Assembly: GCF_009759665.1 (NCBI RefSeq)
Contig: NZ_WQNE01000001.1
Coordinates: 248,001 to 312,000, forward strand
DNA length: 64,000 bases
Direction of reading: 5' to 3'
Origin: Bradyrhizobium cajani
GTDB lineage: Bacteria; Pseudomonadota; Alphaproteobacteria; Rhizobiales; Xanthobacteraceae
Below are positions 37,711-46,598 of this stretch, piece by piece. A program made the translations under genes and the position numbers. The notes beneath the pieces are model-generated. The model did not search any database. It was not told the origin of the DNA and was given only the letters and a program-made list of their open reading frames with translations. Position 1 is the first letter of the stretch. The number at the start of each line of letters is the position of its first letter.

Positions 37711-38637
37711 GTGTCTTATGTCGCTTCAATCATCGCCGCCTTGTCCGTGCTGGGGATAGCGACGCTAGCACGCGTCGAGGCGACCGAATTGCCTGTGAGC
37801 GAAGTCGCGCCGGGAATCTTCGTACACTCCGGGGCCATCGCCCTGATGAGCCGCGAGAACGAGGGCGACATCGCCAATATCGGCTTCATCGTTGGCGATG
37901 AGGCCGTGGCCGTCATCGATACCGGGGGCAGCCTCCGCGAAGGCGAGGCGCTGCTGGCGGCCGTGCGGGCCCGCACGCCCAAGCCGATCCGCTACGTCAT
38001 CAACACCCATGGCCATCCCGACCATGTCTTCGGCAATGCGGCCTTTGCCGCAGCAGACACCAGCTTCGTCGGCCATAACAGGCTCCCGCAGGCGCTGGCG
38101 ACGCGCGGGCCTTTCTATCTCGATAATTTCCGCCGCATCATGGGCAGCGAGCTGATCGATCCCGTGAAGATCATTGCCCCTACCCTGCTCGTTTCGGACA
38201 CGAGGACGCTCGATCTCGGCTCGCGCCGCCTGATCTTGCGCGCCTGGCCGGCGGGGCACAGCGACAATGACCTGACCGTGTTCGACGAGACGAGCAAGAC
38301 CCTGTTCGCAGGCGATCTCGTGTTCCTGCGCCATATTCCGGTCATGGACGGCAGCATTCGCGGCTGGCTCGACACGCTGAAGGAGTTGGAGGCCATTCCG
38401 GCGCTGCGCGTCGTTCCCGGTCACGGCCCCGTGAGCGACTGGCCTGCCGCACTCGCCGATGAACGGCGTTACCTGTCAACGCTGCTCTCCGACGTCCGCG
38501 CATTGAACAAGAAGGGCGAGCCGATCCGAGCCGCCGCAGACAAGGCGGCTGCGTCGGAACGAACACATTGGCAGCTGTTCGATGACTACAACGCCCGCAA
38601 CGCAACCGCAGCATTTTCGGAAATTGAATGGGAGTAG
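37711..38637 (+). CDS. Quinoprotein relay system zinc metallohydrolase (MBL fold)
   Basis: A 308-residue exported metallo-beta-lactamase-fold protein. Zinc motif THGHPDH is complete (H-x-H-x-D-H), with a downstream His in AGHSDNDL and Asp in [12 protein letters not shown] start at 37711 with GAGG 8 bases upstream is used; the signal helix follows at once. It is part of the quinoprotein-associated trio with the CxxxCW protein and SoxYZ-like carrier. Substrate unknown; glyoxalase-like hydrolysis of a thioester or persulfide carrier is a guess. Confidence 0.83.
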   Translation: MSYVASIIAALSVLGIATLARVEATELPVSEVAPGIFVHSGAIALMSRENEGDIANIGFIVGDEAVAVIDTGGSLREGEALLAAVRARTPKPIRYVINTHGHPDHVFGNAAFAAADTSFVGHNRLPQALATRGPFYLDNFRRIMGSELIDPVKIIAPTLLVSDTRTLDLGSRRLILRAWPAGHSDNDLTVFDETSKTLFAGDLVFLRHIPVMDGSIRGWLDTLKELEAIPALRVVPGHGPVSDWPAALADERRYLSTLLSDVRALNKKGEPIRAAADKAAASERTHWQLFDDYNARNATAAFSEIEWE

Positions 38638-38678
38638 CGGGCGCGCTACGATGGGCGCGACGCCCGCGGGACCATGAC

Positions 38679-39497
38679 ATGATGGGATGCACACGCCGCC
38701 TGACCTTGACCGCCCTTCTCCTCGGCATCGCCTTCGGCGTGCCGGCGCAGGCTGAAGAGGCCTACGATCCCTGGCCGGGTCTGGTGCAGGACATCTTCAG
38801 CAACCGTCCGATGAACGACGGCAGCGCCGTCATCGGCATCGAGATGCCCTATCGCGCCGAGGACGCGGCCATCGTGCCGGTGACCCTGCGCAGCAAGCTG
38901 TCGCCCGGCGATGCCCGCCGCATCCGTTCGATCACGCTGGTGATCGACCGCAACCCGGCGCCGATGGCGGCAAAGTTCGAACTCGGTGCGGACGCCAACG
39001 TCACGGAGATTTCCACGCGCGTCCGCGTCAACAATTACACGGACGTCCATGCGGTCGCCGAGCTCACCGACGGCCAGCTCTATGTCTCGAAAGTTTATGT
39101 GAAGGCCTCCGGCGGCTGTTCGGCACCGGCGGGAAAGAATATCGAGGAAGCCAGGAACCGGCTCGGCCAGATGCGCTACCGGCAATTCGCGCGCGAGGAG
39201 GCGCCGGTGAGCCGCGTCCGCGAGGCGCAGATCATGATCGGCCATCCGAACAATTCCGGCCTGCAAATGGACCAGGTCACGCAGCTTTATATCCCGGCCT
39301 TCTTCGTCAACCAGCTCAAGCTGACGCAGGACGACAGCCCCGTGCTGTCGATGGAAGGCGGCATCTCGATCTCGGAAGATCCCAATCTGCGCTTCACGTA
39401 TGTTTCCAATGGCGCCAAGCGCTTTCGCGCGGAGGCAAAGGACACGGACGGGCACGTGTTCCGCAACGAGTGGGATGTGGAGAAGCCGGGGACGTAG
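38679..39497 (+). CDS. Quinoprotein dehydrogenase-associated SoxYZ-like carrier
   Basis: A 272-residue fusion of a SoxY-like and a SoxZ-like domain with signal peptide. The SoxY part ends with the swinging-arm cysteine in KASGGCSAPAG (Cys147), and the SoxZ-like part follows (AQIMIGHPNNSGLQMDQ, then NQLKLTQDDSPVLSMEGG). In thiosulfate oxidation such a Cys carries the sulfur substrate; here no other Sox genes are present, so the carried group is unknown. The start overlaps no gene; 38679 and 38682 are adjacent ATGs. Confidence 0.83.
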   Translation: MMGCTRRLTLTALLLGIAFGVPAQAEEAYDPWPGLVQDIFSNRPMNDGSAVIGIEMPYRAEDAAIVPVTLRSKLSPGDARRIRSITLVIDRNPAPMAAKFELGADANVTEISTRVRVNNYTDVHAVAELTDGQLYVSKVYVKASGGCSAPAGKNIEEARNRLGQMRYRQFAREEAPVSRVREAQIMIGHPNNSGLQMDQVTQLYIPAFFVNQLKLTQDDSPVLSMEGGISISEDPNLRFTYVSNGAKRFRAEAKDTDGHVFRNEWDVEKPGT

Positions 39498-39511
39498 TTT
39501 CGCGAGGCTTG

Positions 39512-39672
39512 CGCTGACCTCCCTCTCCCCTTGCGGGAGAGGGTGGATCGCCGCGATAGCGGCGAGACGGGTGAGGGGTATCTCTCCACGAGCGCCAACA
39601 TCCGAGTATGAGGAGAGATACCCCTCATCCGGCGCTTCGCGCCACCTTCTCCCGCAAGGGGAGAAGGATGAG
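39512..39672. repeat. Intact long intergenic inverted repeat
   Basis: Left arm has CCCTCTCCCCTTGCGGGAGAGGG and GAGGGGTATCTCTCC, right arm GGAGAGATACCCCTC, GGCGCTTCGCGCC and CCTTCTCCC...GGGAGAAGG. Same family as the repeat split by the IS at 28946-30395. Confidence 0.7.
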
Positions 39673-39695
39673 AGCACCGTCTACGCAGCAAGCCG

Positions 39696-40055
39696 TCAGA
39701 AACACCTCACCTCGGCCTCGGCCTGTGCACGCCTCAGATCATTCACCGCCGAGTTCGCCTGCTCGGAGGTGCGGAACTGGACGCCGAGATTGCCGCGCAC
39801 CTGCGACATGCTGAGCGCGGTCTCCGCGGTGACGTAGCGTTCATAGGACACGATCGACGCCACGACATCGATCGAGCAGGAACATTGCTCGATCGCAGAC
39901 CGCGTTTCGCCATTGGCCTTCATACAGCCATAGACATATTCGGCGCGCGCCGCTGTCGGATAATCATTGGCTTCCTCGGCCCGCGCCACACAAGCGGTCG
40001 CTGCCAATACCGCCAATGCGGCGACAATCGGTCGTAGCTGTCCCGCCAGTTTCAT
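39696..40055 (-). CDS. Small exported Cys-containing protein, unknown
   Basis: A 119-residue protein: signal MKLAGQLRPIVAALAVLAAT then a mature part with VYGCMKANGETRSAIEQCSC, a cluster of three Cys, and a C-terminal Cys. GGGAGG is 6 bases before the ATG at 40055. Divergent from a binding-protein gene. Several Rhizobiales have similar small proteins. No function known; disulfide-bonded periplasmic protein is likely. Confidence 0.65.
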   Translation of the reverse strand: MKLAGQLRPIVAALAVLAATACVARAEEANDYPTAARAEYVYGCMKANGETRSAIEQCSCSIDVVASIVSYERYVTAETALSMSQVRGNLGVQFRTSEQANSAVNDLRRAQAEAEVRCF

Positions 40056-40142
40056 GCGCATCCTCCCGCTGGTTGCGACCAAAGCTATGCTATGCGTATT
40101 GTCCTGAAAAGCACTCTGTCAGAGGAAACGGCTCACAAGGTG

Positions 40143-41123
40143 ATGAGAGCTCCTGGTCGAACATTGGCGCTCGCGGTGACGCTGGCGTTGACGCTAGCCG
40201 CGCCCGGCCGCGCCGCGGACACCATCCGGCTTGCGGTGCAGAAAACCGGAACATTCTCCTGGGAGCTGGCCGCGATCCGCGCCGGTGGTCTCGACAAGGA
40301 GGCCGACCTGTCGCTCGACGTCACCGAGCTCGCGAGCACCGAGGCGGGCAAGATCGCGATGCGCGCGGGCAGCGCCGACATCATCCTGTCGGACTGGCTG
40401 TGGGTCTCGCGCGAGCGGGCGCTCGGCGCCAAGCTCACCTTCTATCCCTACTCCAGTGCGCTCGGCGCAGTGATGGTGCCGGCCAATTCGCCGATCAAGA
40501 CGCTCGCCGATCTCAGAGGACGCAAGCTCGCCGTCGCCGGCGGGGCGATCGACAAGAGCTGGCTGCTGCTCCAGGCCCGGTTGAAGCAGGACGGCATCGA
40601 CCTGAAATCGGAGGCGACCATCGTCTATGGCGCCCCGCCCTTGATCACCGCCAAGGCGCTCGACGGCGAGATGGATGCGAGCCTCAATTTCTGGAATTTC
40701 TGCGCCCAGCTCGAGGCCAAGGGCTTCCGCCGCCTCGCCGGCATCGAGGACATCCTGCCGAAGCTCGGCGCCAAGGGCGCAGTTTCCGCCGTCGGCTATG
40801 TCTTCGACGAGAGCTGGGCCGCGAGCCGTCGCGACGCGGTGGCGCGCTTCATCGCGATGACCCGCAAGGCCAAGCAGTTGCTGGTCACGTCGGACGCTGC
40901 CTGGGACAAGATCGCGCCGCTCACCGGCACGACCGATCCGGCCATGCTCAAGACCTATCGCGATCGCTATCGCGACGGCATCCCGCGCCGGAGCATCGCC
41001 GAGGAAGAGGCAGACGCACGCGTGCTCTACCGCGTGCTGGCGGAGACCGGCGGGCGCGACCTCGTCGGGCCCGCGGCCGAGCTCGATCCCGGCACGTTCT
41101 ATCATGCGGTCCCCGGAGACTGA
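40143..41123 (+). CDS. ABC transporter substrate-binding protein (NrtA/SsuA/TauA-like)
   Basis: A 326-residue exported protein; signal MRAPGRTLALAVTLALTLAA. The body has IRLAVQKTGTFSWELAAIR, MRAGSADIILSDWLWVSRER and SPIKTLADLRGRKLAVAGG. It belongs to the nitrate/sulfonate/taurine binding family, often found in PQQ clusters. Start at 40143 is chosen from signal peptide; 40092 is possible. It shares an operon with a permease and an ATPase. The ligand may be a small organic anion or thiamine-like compound. Confidence 0.87.
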   Translation: MRAPGRTLALAVTLALTLAAPGRAADTIRLAVQKTGTFSWELAAIRAGGLDKEADLSLDVTELASTEAGKIAMRAGSADIILSDWLWVSRERALGAKLTFYPYSSALGAVMVPANSPIKTLADLRGRKLAVAGGAIDKSWLLLQARLKQDGIDLKSEATIVYGAPPLITAKALDGEMDASLNFWNFCAQLEAKGFRRLAGIEDILPKLGAKGAVSAVGYVFDESWAASRRDAVARFIAMTRKAKQLLVTSDAAWDKIAPLTGTTDPAMLKTYRDRYRDGIPRRSIAEEEADARVLYRVLAETGGRDLVGPAAELDPGTFYHAVPGD

Positions 41124-41851
41124 GGTGCTGCGTCTTCTCTCGTTTGCCCTGTTCCTTGCAACCTGGTGGATCGCCGCGCTGTTCGTCGGCGGCGCAAAGC
41201 TGCCCTCCCCGCCCGCCGTGCTCCAGGTGATGATCGCGGAAGCATCGACCGGCGCACTGTTCCTGCATCTCGGCGCGACGCTCGCGCGTGTCGCGCTCGC
41301 CTTCGTGCTGGCAATGTCGCTCGGCAGTGCCATCGGCTACCTGATGGGGCGTGTGAAGCTCGCCGACCGTCTGGGCGATCCCTGGCTGATCCTGCTGCTC
41401 AATCTGCCCGCCCTGGTCGTGATCGTGCTGGCCTATATCTGGGCCGGCCTGACCGAGGCCGCAGCGATCGCGGCCATCGCCATCAACAAGCTGCCGACCG
41501 CCATCGTCACCCTGCGCGAGGGCACCCGCGCGCTCGACCGTTCGCTGGACGAGATGGCAAGCGTATTCGCAATGCCGCGCTGGCGCGCCTTCCGCCATGT
41601 CGTGCTGCCGCAGCTGGCGCCCTATATCGCCGCCTCCGCCCGCTCCGGCCTCTCGCTGGTGTGGAAGATCGTGCTGGTCGCCGAACTGCTGGGACGGCCG
41701 AACGGCGTCGGCTTCGAGATCGGCGTCGCGTTCCAGCTGTTCGATACGCCGCGGCTGCTGGCCTATTCGCTGACCTTCGCCGCCGTCGTGCTCGTCATCG
41801 AAACCTTGCTGGTGCAGCCGTTCGAAGCCCGCGCAACACGGTGGCGGCCCC

Positions 41852-41862
<11 letters not shown>
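41104..41862 (+). CDS. ABC transporter permease
   Basis: A 252-residue permease of the BPD_transp_1 family. The EAA-type coupling loop is EMASVFAMPRWRAFRHVVLPQ, with LAPYIAASARSGLSL following. It overlaps the end of the binding-protein gene by 20 bases and the ATPase by 11, so the three are tightly coupled. Confidence 0.9.
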
Positions 41863-42592
<730 letters not shown>

Positions 42593-42640
42593 GCAGCCGC
42601 GCGGCGCGTGTGCTAAACAGGTCGGCAGCGGAGCCTGACG

Positions 42641-43435
42641 ATGAAACGAACCGTTGCTCTGACGACGCTGGGCTTCGCGCTCGTCGCGACTATGGCGAGC
42701 GCTCAGGACATGATGCGTGACGTCGACCTCACCTCACCTGCCATGGTCTCCGCTGAAATGAGCCGGCAGGACATCGAGGCCGTACTGGCCAAGGCGAGCG
42801 CCGGTGCACCCGCCGACTTCACCGGCACGCGCTTGTCGGGGCTCGATCTCTCGGGGCTCGACCTTTCCGGGGTGGTGCTTCGCGCGGCGCGGCTCAACAA
42901 GACAAAACTCGGCGGCGCCCGTCTTGATCGAGCGATCCTCGATCAGGCGTGGCTTCTCGATGCGGATCTCACGGGCGCAAGCCTGAAAGGCGCGAACCTG
43001 TTCGCTGCGCAGATGGCTCGCGCTCACCTCGACGGCGCTGATCTGACCGGCGCGCGCATCGCAGCCGATCTCAGCGGCGCGAGTCTGGTCGGCGCCTCGA
43101 TCGCCGACGCGAATCTCGGCGCCGACATGCGCAACCAGTCGATGGGGTTGATGCGCGCCGTGCTGCGATCGGCCAAACTGGAACGGTTGAACGCGCGCAA
43201 CGCCGACCTGTCGCGCGTCGATCTCGAATTTGCCTCCCTCAGGGGAGCCGACCTGACCGGGGCGTCTCTCCGGAACGCCCAGCTCGGCGGCGCGGACTTG
43301 ACCGGGGCAACCGTCATCGACACCGATTTCGATGGCGCCGATCTCACCTCCGCCAAGCTGATTGCACCAATCGGCCTTGACCGCGCCAAGAATTTCGACA
43401 AGGCAAAGAACCGCGAGCGCCTGATCAGGCAATAA
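42641..43435 (+). CDS. Pentapeptide-repeat protein
   Basis: A 264-residue exported protein. After a signal peptide it has many A(D/N)LxG-type pentapeptides (LSGLDLSGLDLSGVVL, GANLFAAQMARAHLDGAD, GADLTGASLRNAQLGGADL), forming a right-handed quadrilateral beta-helix of about 8-9 coils. Such proteins bind other proteins or mimic DNA; this one carries a signal peptide, suggesting a periplasmic scaffold. It follows the ABC transporter by 48 bases, so may be co-transcribed. No activity known. Confidence 0.85.
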   Translation: MKRTVALTTLGFALVATMASAQDMMRDVDLTSPAMVSAEMSRQDIEAVLAKASAGAPADFTGTRLSGLDLSGLDLSGVVLRAARLNKTKLGGARLDRAILDQAWLLDADLTGASLKGANLFAAQMARAHLDGADLTGARIAADLSGASLVGASIADANLGADMRNQSMGLMRAVLRSAKLERLNARNADLSRVDLEFASLRGADLTGASLRNAQLGGADLTGATVIDTDFDGADLTSAKLIAPIGLDRAKNFDKAKNRERLIRQ

Positions 43436-43461
43436 CGGCGTCGCCTTGGGAGGACGATTTG

Positions 43462-43809
43462 ATGCGTTGGGCTCTGGTGTTGATCGCGTTGCTGGCGTTT
43501 GCCGGCGAAGCCGCCGCGCAAGGCAAAGGCAAGGGAATCCGGCTCTGGAATCTGACGACGGAGACGATCTCGGGCTTCCAGCTCTCGCCAGCAGGCAAGA
43601 CCGACTGGGGCCCGAACCAGACCTTGAACGACAAGGACAAGGAGGTCGACCACGACGAGCGGCTGCGCATCATCGGCGTCGAGCCCGGCCGCTACGACGC
43701 CAAGGTCAGCTATCCCAATGCGCGGCAGTGCATCGTGCGCGACATCGAGATCAGGGCGGATGCAGTGTTCTCGATCGCGGACAAGGATCTGAAGGACTGC
43801 ACGAAGTAG
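43462..43809 (+). CDS. Small exported Ig-like or OB-like unknown protein
   Basis: A 115-residue protein: signal MRWALVLIALLAFAGEAAAQ then a beta-rich domain (IRLWNLTTETISGFQLSPAG, LRIIGVEPGRYDAKV) with two Cys. GGGAGG precedes the ATG. Same strand and 26 bases after the pentapeptide protein, likely the last gene of the unit. Unknown function. Confidence 0.65.
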   Translation: MRWALVLIALLAFAGEAAAQGKGKGIRLWNLTTETISGFQLSPAGKTDWGPNQTLNDKDKEVDHDERLRIIGVEPGRYDAKVSYPNARQCIVRDIEIRADAVFSIADKDLKDCTK

Positions 43810-43812
43810 TTA

Positions 43813-43925
43813 AAAGACCCTCATGGTGAGGAGCGCGAAGCGCGTCTCGAACCATGAAGGCCCGGCTCTCGCCTCTGGCCATCCTTCGAGACGCCCGCTC
43901 CGCGGGCTCCTCAGGATGAGGCGCG
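43813..43925. repeat. Dispersed palindromic repeat, copy 1
   Basis: Includes GAGGAGCGCGAAGCGCGTCT and CCTTCGAGACGCCCGC...CTCAGGATGAGG. The same motifs recur at 44307-44443. Confidence 0.75.
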
Positions 43926-43945
43926 GTAAGGGGCGTACGGGCTCG

Positions 43946-44155
43946 TCACGCCTTGTCGTTCGGGTGGGGATATTCGCAGCGCCACCGCACTGCATGCCAC
44001 TTCGGATGCTCGCCGACCCACTGCGCGATATAGGGCGGCGCGGCCATCGCGCATTGCCGCGGCGACCCCGTATAGTTGAACACGATATGCTGCTCCTCGC
44101 AGGTCGCAGGCGAAAGCACCGCACACACAGTCACCACCAGGTCAATCGGGTTCAT
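43946..44155 (-). CDS. Small Cys-rich unknown protein, 69 residues
   Basis: Starts MNPIDLVVTVCAVLSPATCE with four Cys overall (also SPRQCAMAAPP and RWRCEYP). GAGAGG is 7 bases before the ATG. It lies between two repeat copies. Its pattern (Cys residues after a hydrophobic start) suggests a disulfide-linked exported protein. No family name. Confidence 0.6.
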   Translation of the reverse strand: MNPIDLVVTVCAVLSPATCEEQHIVFNYTGSPRQCAMAAPPYIAQWVGEHPKWHAVRWRCEYPHPNDKA

Positions 44156-44515
44156 TCCGGGATCCTCTCGCAAGGGGCGATGGAGATTAGCATGAAAGGC
44201 TACGCCCCATGGAGCGGGAAGTTTCAATTTGATCGGGGAATGGCTTCCTCTGTTCCCCTCTCCCCGTCATACCCAGGGCTATCGCATATGCTGCCAATTT
44301 CTTTGTGGCCATCCTTCGAGACGCCCGCCGTTGGCGGGCCCTCAGGATGAGGACCGAGTGCGTGGCAGCAGTTTCGACGAGCGCCGATGCCGCTTAGCCT
44401 CATCCTGAGGAGACCGCGAAGCGGTCGTCTCGAAGGACGAGGCGCGCGCTCAAGTCACGCAAAATGCCATATGCGATAGCCCTGCCGCAAGCGGGAGAGG
44501 CGAACAAAGCCCTCG
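44156..44515. other. 360-base intergenic region with repeat copy 2
   Basis: No credible gene. Mostly occupied by the repeat at 44307-44443, the mirror copy of 43813-43925. The end of the outer-membrane gene is at 44516. Confidence 0.6.
44307..44443. repeat. Dispersed palindromic repeat, copy 2
   Basis: Begins CCTTCGAGACGCCCGCC and ends with CCGCGAAGCGGTCGTCTCGAA. Same family as 43813-43925, in reversed order. Confidence 0.75.
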
Positions 44516-45385
44516 CTAGAAGTTGACCCCGAACACCAGCCGTGCCTGATGACGCTCGAAATTGACGAGGTCGAGATTGGCACCTGATCCAGCCGGACGG
44601 CCCCAGGCCTGCATGCTCCAGCTCAGCGTCAGCCGCGATCGCTCCGATAGCTGGACGTAAGCGGTGGGACCGACGAACAGCGCCTGGCCTGAGAATTCGC
44701 CGAGGCCGATGCCCTCATACTGCCGGAAGTAGCGTAGTTCGCCGCCGAGCAGCACGTTGGGGCGCACGCGAACCATGCCGGCAAACGCCGCCCCGATCGT
44801 CGAACTCTTCTCGGACAGGCCCCCCACCTCGAAGCGCGCCCATTCCGGCTGATAGATCAAATTGAGCGCAGCGATGGCGAAGTTCGGGACGAGTTCGCGG
44901 TCGAAGGCCAGCGTGAATTCGGTGCCGTACATCCGTCCCTTCGCGCCGCTGGTCTCGTCGATGCGGTCGCCATGGAGTTCGGCCGCCACGGTAAAGCCAA
45001 ATGGCGCGCGCTCGCGGTCGAGCAGGCGGTAACGCAGGTCGAGCGAGGCGCCCTGGAAGTTGAACTGGCGGCGATCGTCGATATCGGGAACGCCGGTGAT
45101 GTCGTGCAAGGTGGCGGTGCCGCCGACCTCGATGCGAAAATTCGGCAGCGGCACCACCTCGATCTCGACCTCGTGCTCGAGGGCGCGATAAGTGCCCCCG
45201 CCTTTGCCGAGGCGCCCTGTCGTCTGGGTCTGGAATTCGCGCTCGCCGGGACTGCCGACATCGGTGCCGATCATGAAGCCGAAGATGTGCTCGGTATCGA
45301 AGCCTTCCTCGGCGCTGACGCATGCCGGCACAGCCGCAATGCCGCACGCAACCGCCGTCCAGAATCTCAGAGCCCCACCGCGCAT
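44516..45385 (-). CDS. Outer-membrane beta-barrel-like protein downstream of lanM and pqqA
   Basis: A 289-residue protein with signal peptide (LRFWTAVACGIAAVPACVSA) and a body of alternating polar/hydrophobic strands (FRIEVGGTATLHDITG, ASLDLRYRLLDRE, GTEFTLAFDRELVPNF), ending in the barrel-terminal Phe (ARLVFGVNF). The aromatic C-terminus and lack of helices fit an outer-membrane barrel of about 12-14 strands. It is third in a lanM-pqqA-this series on the minus strand, so a role in metal or alcohol passage is possible. No family was recognised. Confidence 0.72.
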   Translation of the reverse strand: MRGGALRFWTAVACGIAAVPACVSAEEGFDTEHIFGFMIGTDVGSPGEREFQTQTTGRLGKGGGTYRALEHEVEIEVVPLPNFRIEVGGTATLHDITGVPDIDDRRQFNFQGASLDLRYRLLDRERAPFGFTVAAELHGDRIDETSGAKGRMYGTEFTLAFDRELVPNFAIAALNLIYQPEWARFEVGGLSEKSSTIGAAFAGMVRVRPNVLLGGELRYFRQYEGIGLGEFSGQALFVGPTAYVQLSERSRLTLSWSMQAWGRPAGSGANLDLVNFERHQARLVFGVNF

Positions 45386-45562
45386 CCCGTATCCCGAAGC
45401 CGCCCGCCGCCTTGATGCGGCAACCGCGCTGTCCGAGCGTCAGCGTAACACAGGGACGTTGAGCAGGGTCGAGATTTTGACGGGAGAATCTTGAAGCCCG
45501 CCAAGGTGTAGGTTTGCGCCAATGGCGGCGCATGAGGCACATTTGCGGGCGAAGGTCCGACA

Positions 45563-45604
45563 CTGCCACGGCTTCGATGGCATCCGCCACCGAAGCCGCG
45601 GCAG
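45563..45604 (-). terminator. Strong hairpin just after pqqA
   Basis: Segments CTGCC, CGGCTTCG and TGG pair with CCA, CGAAGCCG and GGCAG, broken by two single mismatches, around a 6-base loop. It begins 11 bases past the pqqA stop. In other pqq operons a hairpin behind pqqA limits read-through, so it may be an attenuator. Confidence 0.7.
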
Positions 45605-45614
45605 GTCGTCAGTC

Positions 45615-45695
45615 TTACTTGCGCGAAGCGCAGGCGTACATGTTGATTTCCATGCCCACCGGCACTTCCACGATCTTCGGAGCTTTCCAAGCCAT
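45615..45695 (-). CDS. pqqA: PQQ precursor peptide PqqA, unlinked to pqqBCDE
   Basis: A 26-codon frame encodes a peptide starting MAWKAPKIVEVPVGMEINMY and ending ACASRK. The essential Glu16 and Tyr20 (E-x3-Y), which are fused to form PQQ, are present. GGGAG lies 7 bases before the ATG. No pqqB, C, D or E gene is in the window, so this is either an extra precursor copy or the sole copy acted on by enzymes encoded elsewhere. It lies between lanM and the barrel protein. Confidence 0.95.
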   Translation of the reverse strand: MAWKAPKIVEVPVGMEINMYACASRK

Positions 45696-45738
45696 CCGGG
45701 GTCTCCCAAGGTATTGAGCGCGACATCGCGCGAACCGA

Positions 45739-45767
45739 AACCTAGGGCTGCGTCAGACACGACGCAA
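45739..45767 (-). promoter_or_regulatory. Candidate pqqA promoter with inverted repeat TGCGTC-N6-GACGCA
   Basis: On the minus strand TTGCGT is followed 17 bases later by TAGGTT, a plausible -35/-10 pair 45 bases before the ATG. The inverted repeat (45749-45766) overlaps the -35 side. Confidence 0.4.
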
Positions 45768-45866
45768 GTCTGGAATCCGACCGCCGATACAGCGAACTGC
45801 CGCATGACACGCGCGCAGTTCTCTCTCGGGCAAACCGTCTTCGCTCCCAGTCAAGCGCCGCGGCTC

Positions 45867-46259
45867 TCACCTCAACAATCGCAGCAGCGTGCGGCCCGCA
45901 CGCGCGCTCAGCTCCTTCGTATCCAGCGTGCCGTCCTTGTCGGGATTGGCCGCGTTGAATCGCTGCTCCACCACGGACAGATATTCGTCGAGCGTCAAAG
46001 TCCCATCGCGATCGGGATCGGCGGCGGCGAGTTCTTTGGCCGTCAATCGCCCGCGCAATTCGCGCGCGTCGAGCGTGCCGTCGTGATCAGGATCGAGCTT
46101 GGCAAACATCGCGGCGGCCACCTTCTTGACCTCGGCAAGATCGAGCGTGCCGTCATTGTCGGTGTCGAACATCTTGACGACGTTTCCGGACGCCGACCAG
46201 GCCGGGCCGGACAGCAATGCAATCGTGAGCGCAAGCGCAACAGAAAGGCGCGATATCAT
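45867..46259 (-). CDS. lanM: Lanmodulin homologue (periplasmic lanthanide-binding EF-hand protein)
   Basis: A 130-residue precursor: signal peptide MISRLSVALALTIALLSGPA then four EF loops: EF1 DTDNDGTLDLAE (32-43), EF2 DPDHDGTLDARE (56-67), EF3 DPDRDGTLTLDE (81-92), EF4 NPDKDGTLDTKE (105-116). Spacers of 12, 13 and 12 residues and Pro at loop position 2 in three of four hands match lanmodulin and not calmodulin. EF1 has Thr instead of Pro, and EF3 Thr instead of Asp at position 9. GGAGG is 5 bases before the ATG. It is divergent from a lanthanide-type quinoprotein. Confidence 0.92.
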   Translation of the reverse strand: MISRLSVALALTIALLSGPAWSASGNVVKMFDTDNDGTLDLAEVKKVAAAMFAKLDPDHDGTLDARELRGRLTAKELAAADPDRDGTLTLDEYLSVVEQRFNAANPDKDGTLDTKELSARAGRTLLRLLR

Positions 46260-46598
46260 CAGAACCTCCATGACCAAGAGTCCCGATTCGAGCGGGATCC
46301 AAACGAGATAAGTCCACAAACGTGCCCCGGTTCAAGTCGGGATTACAACCAGCACGCGTCACAACTCGCGGAATCGACCGCGGGCCCGGCGACGGCCTCC
46401 GGCCGAGCTGCTTCGCGACGCGGAATTTTTTCAGCGCCTGCACACAAGTGAGCCTGGGTTGTAAGGTCTCCGTCAGCTGACTGGCATCTGCGCGCAACAT
46501 ATCGGCGCCGCACTTGCGACTTTCGTATTGACGCGTTTTGCATTCGGGCGGAGTGTTGCTCCCGCAGCGTCAAAAGGCGCGCATATTGGGAGGAACGG
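46260..46598. other. Divergent promoter region between lanM and a quinoprotein gene
   Basis: About 340 bases with no gene. Inverted motif TTGACGC (46528-46534) and GCGTCAA (46567-46573) lies before the quinoprotein start. A shared control region for lanthanide-responsive expression is likely. Confidence 0.55.
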
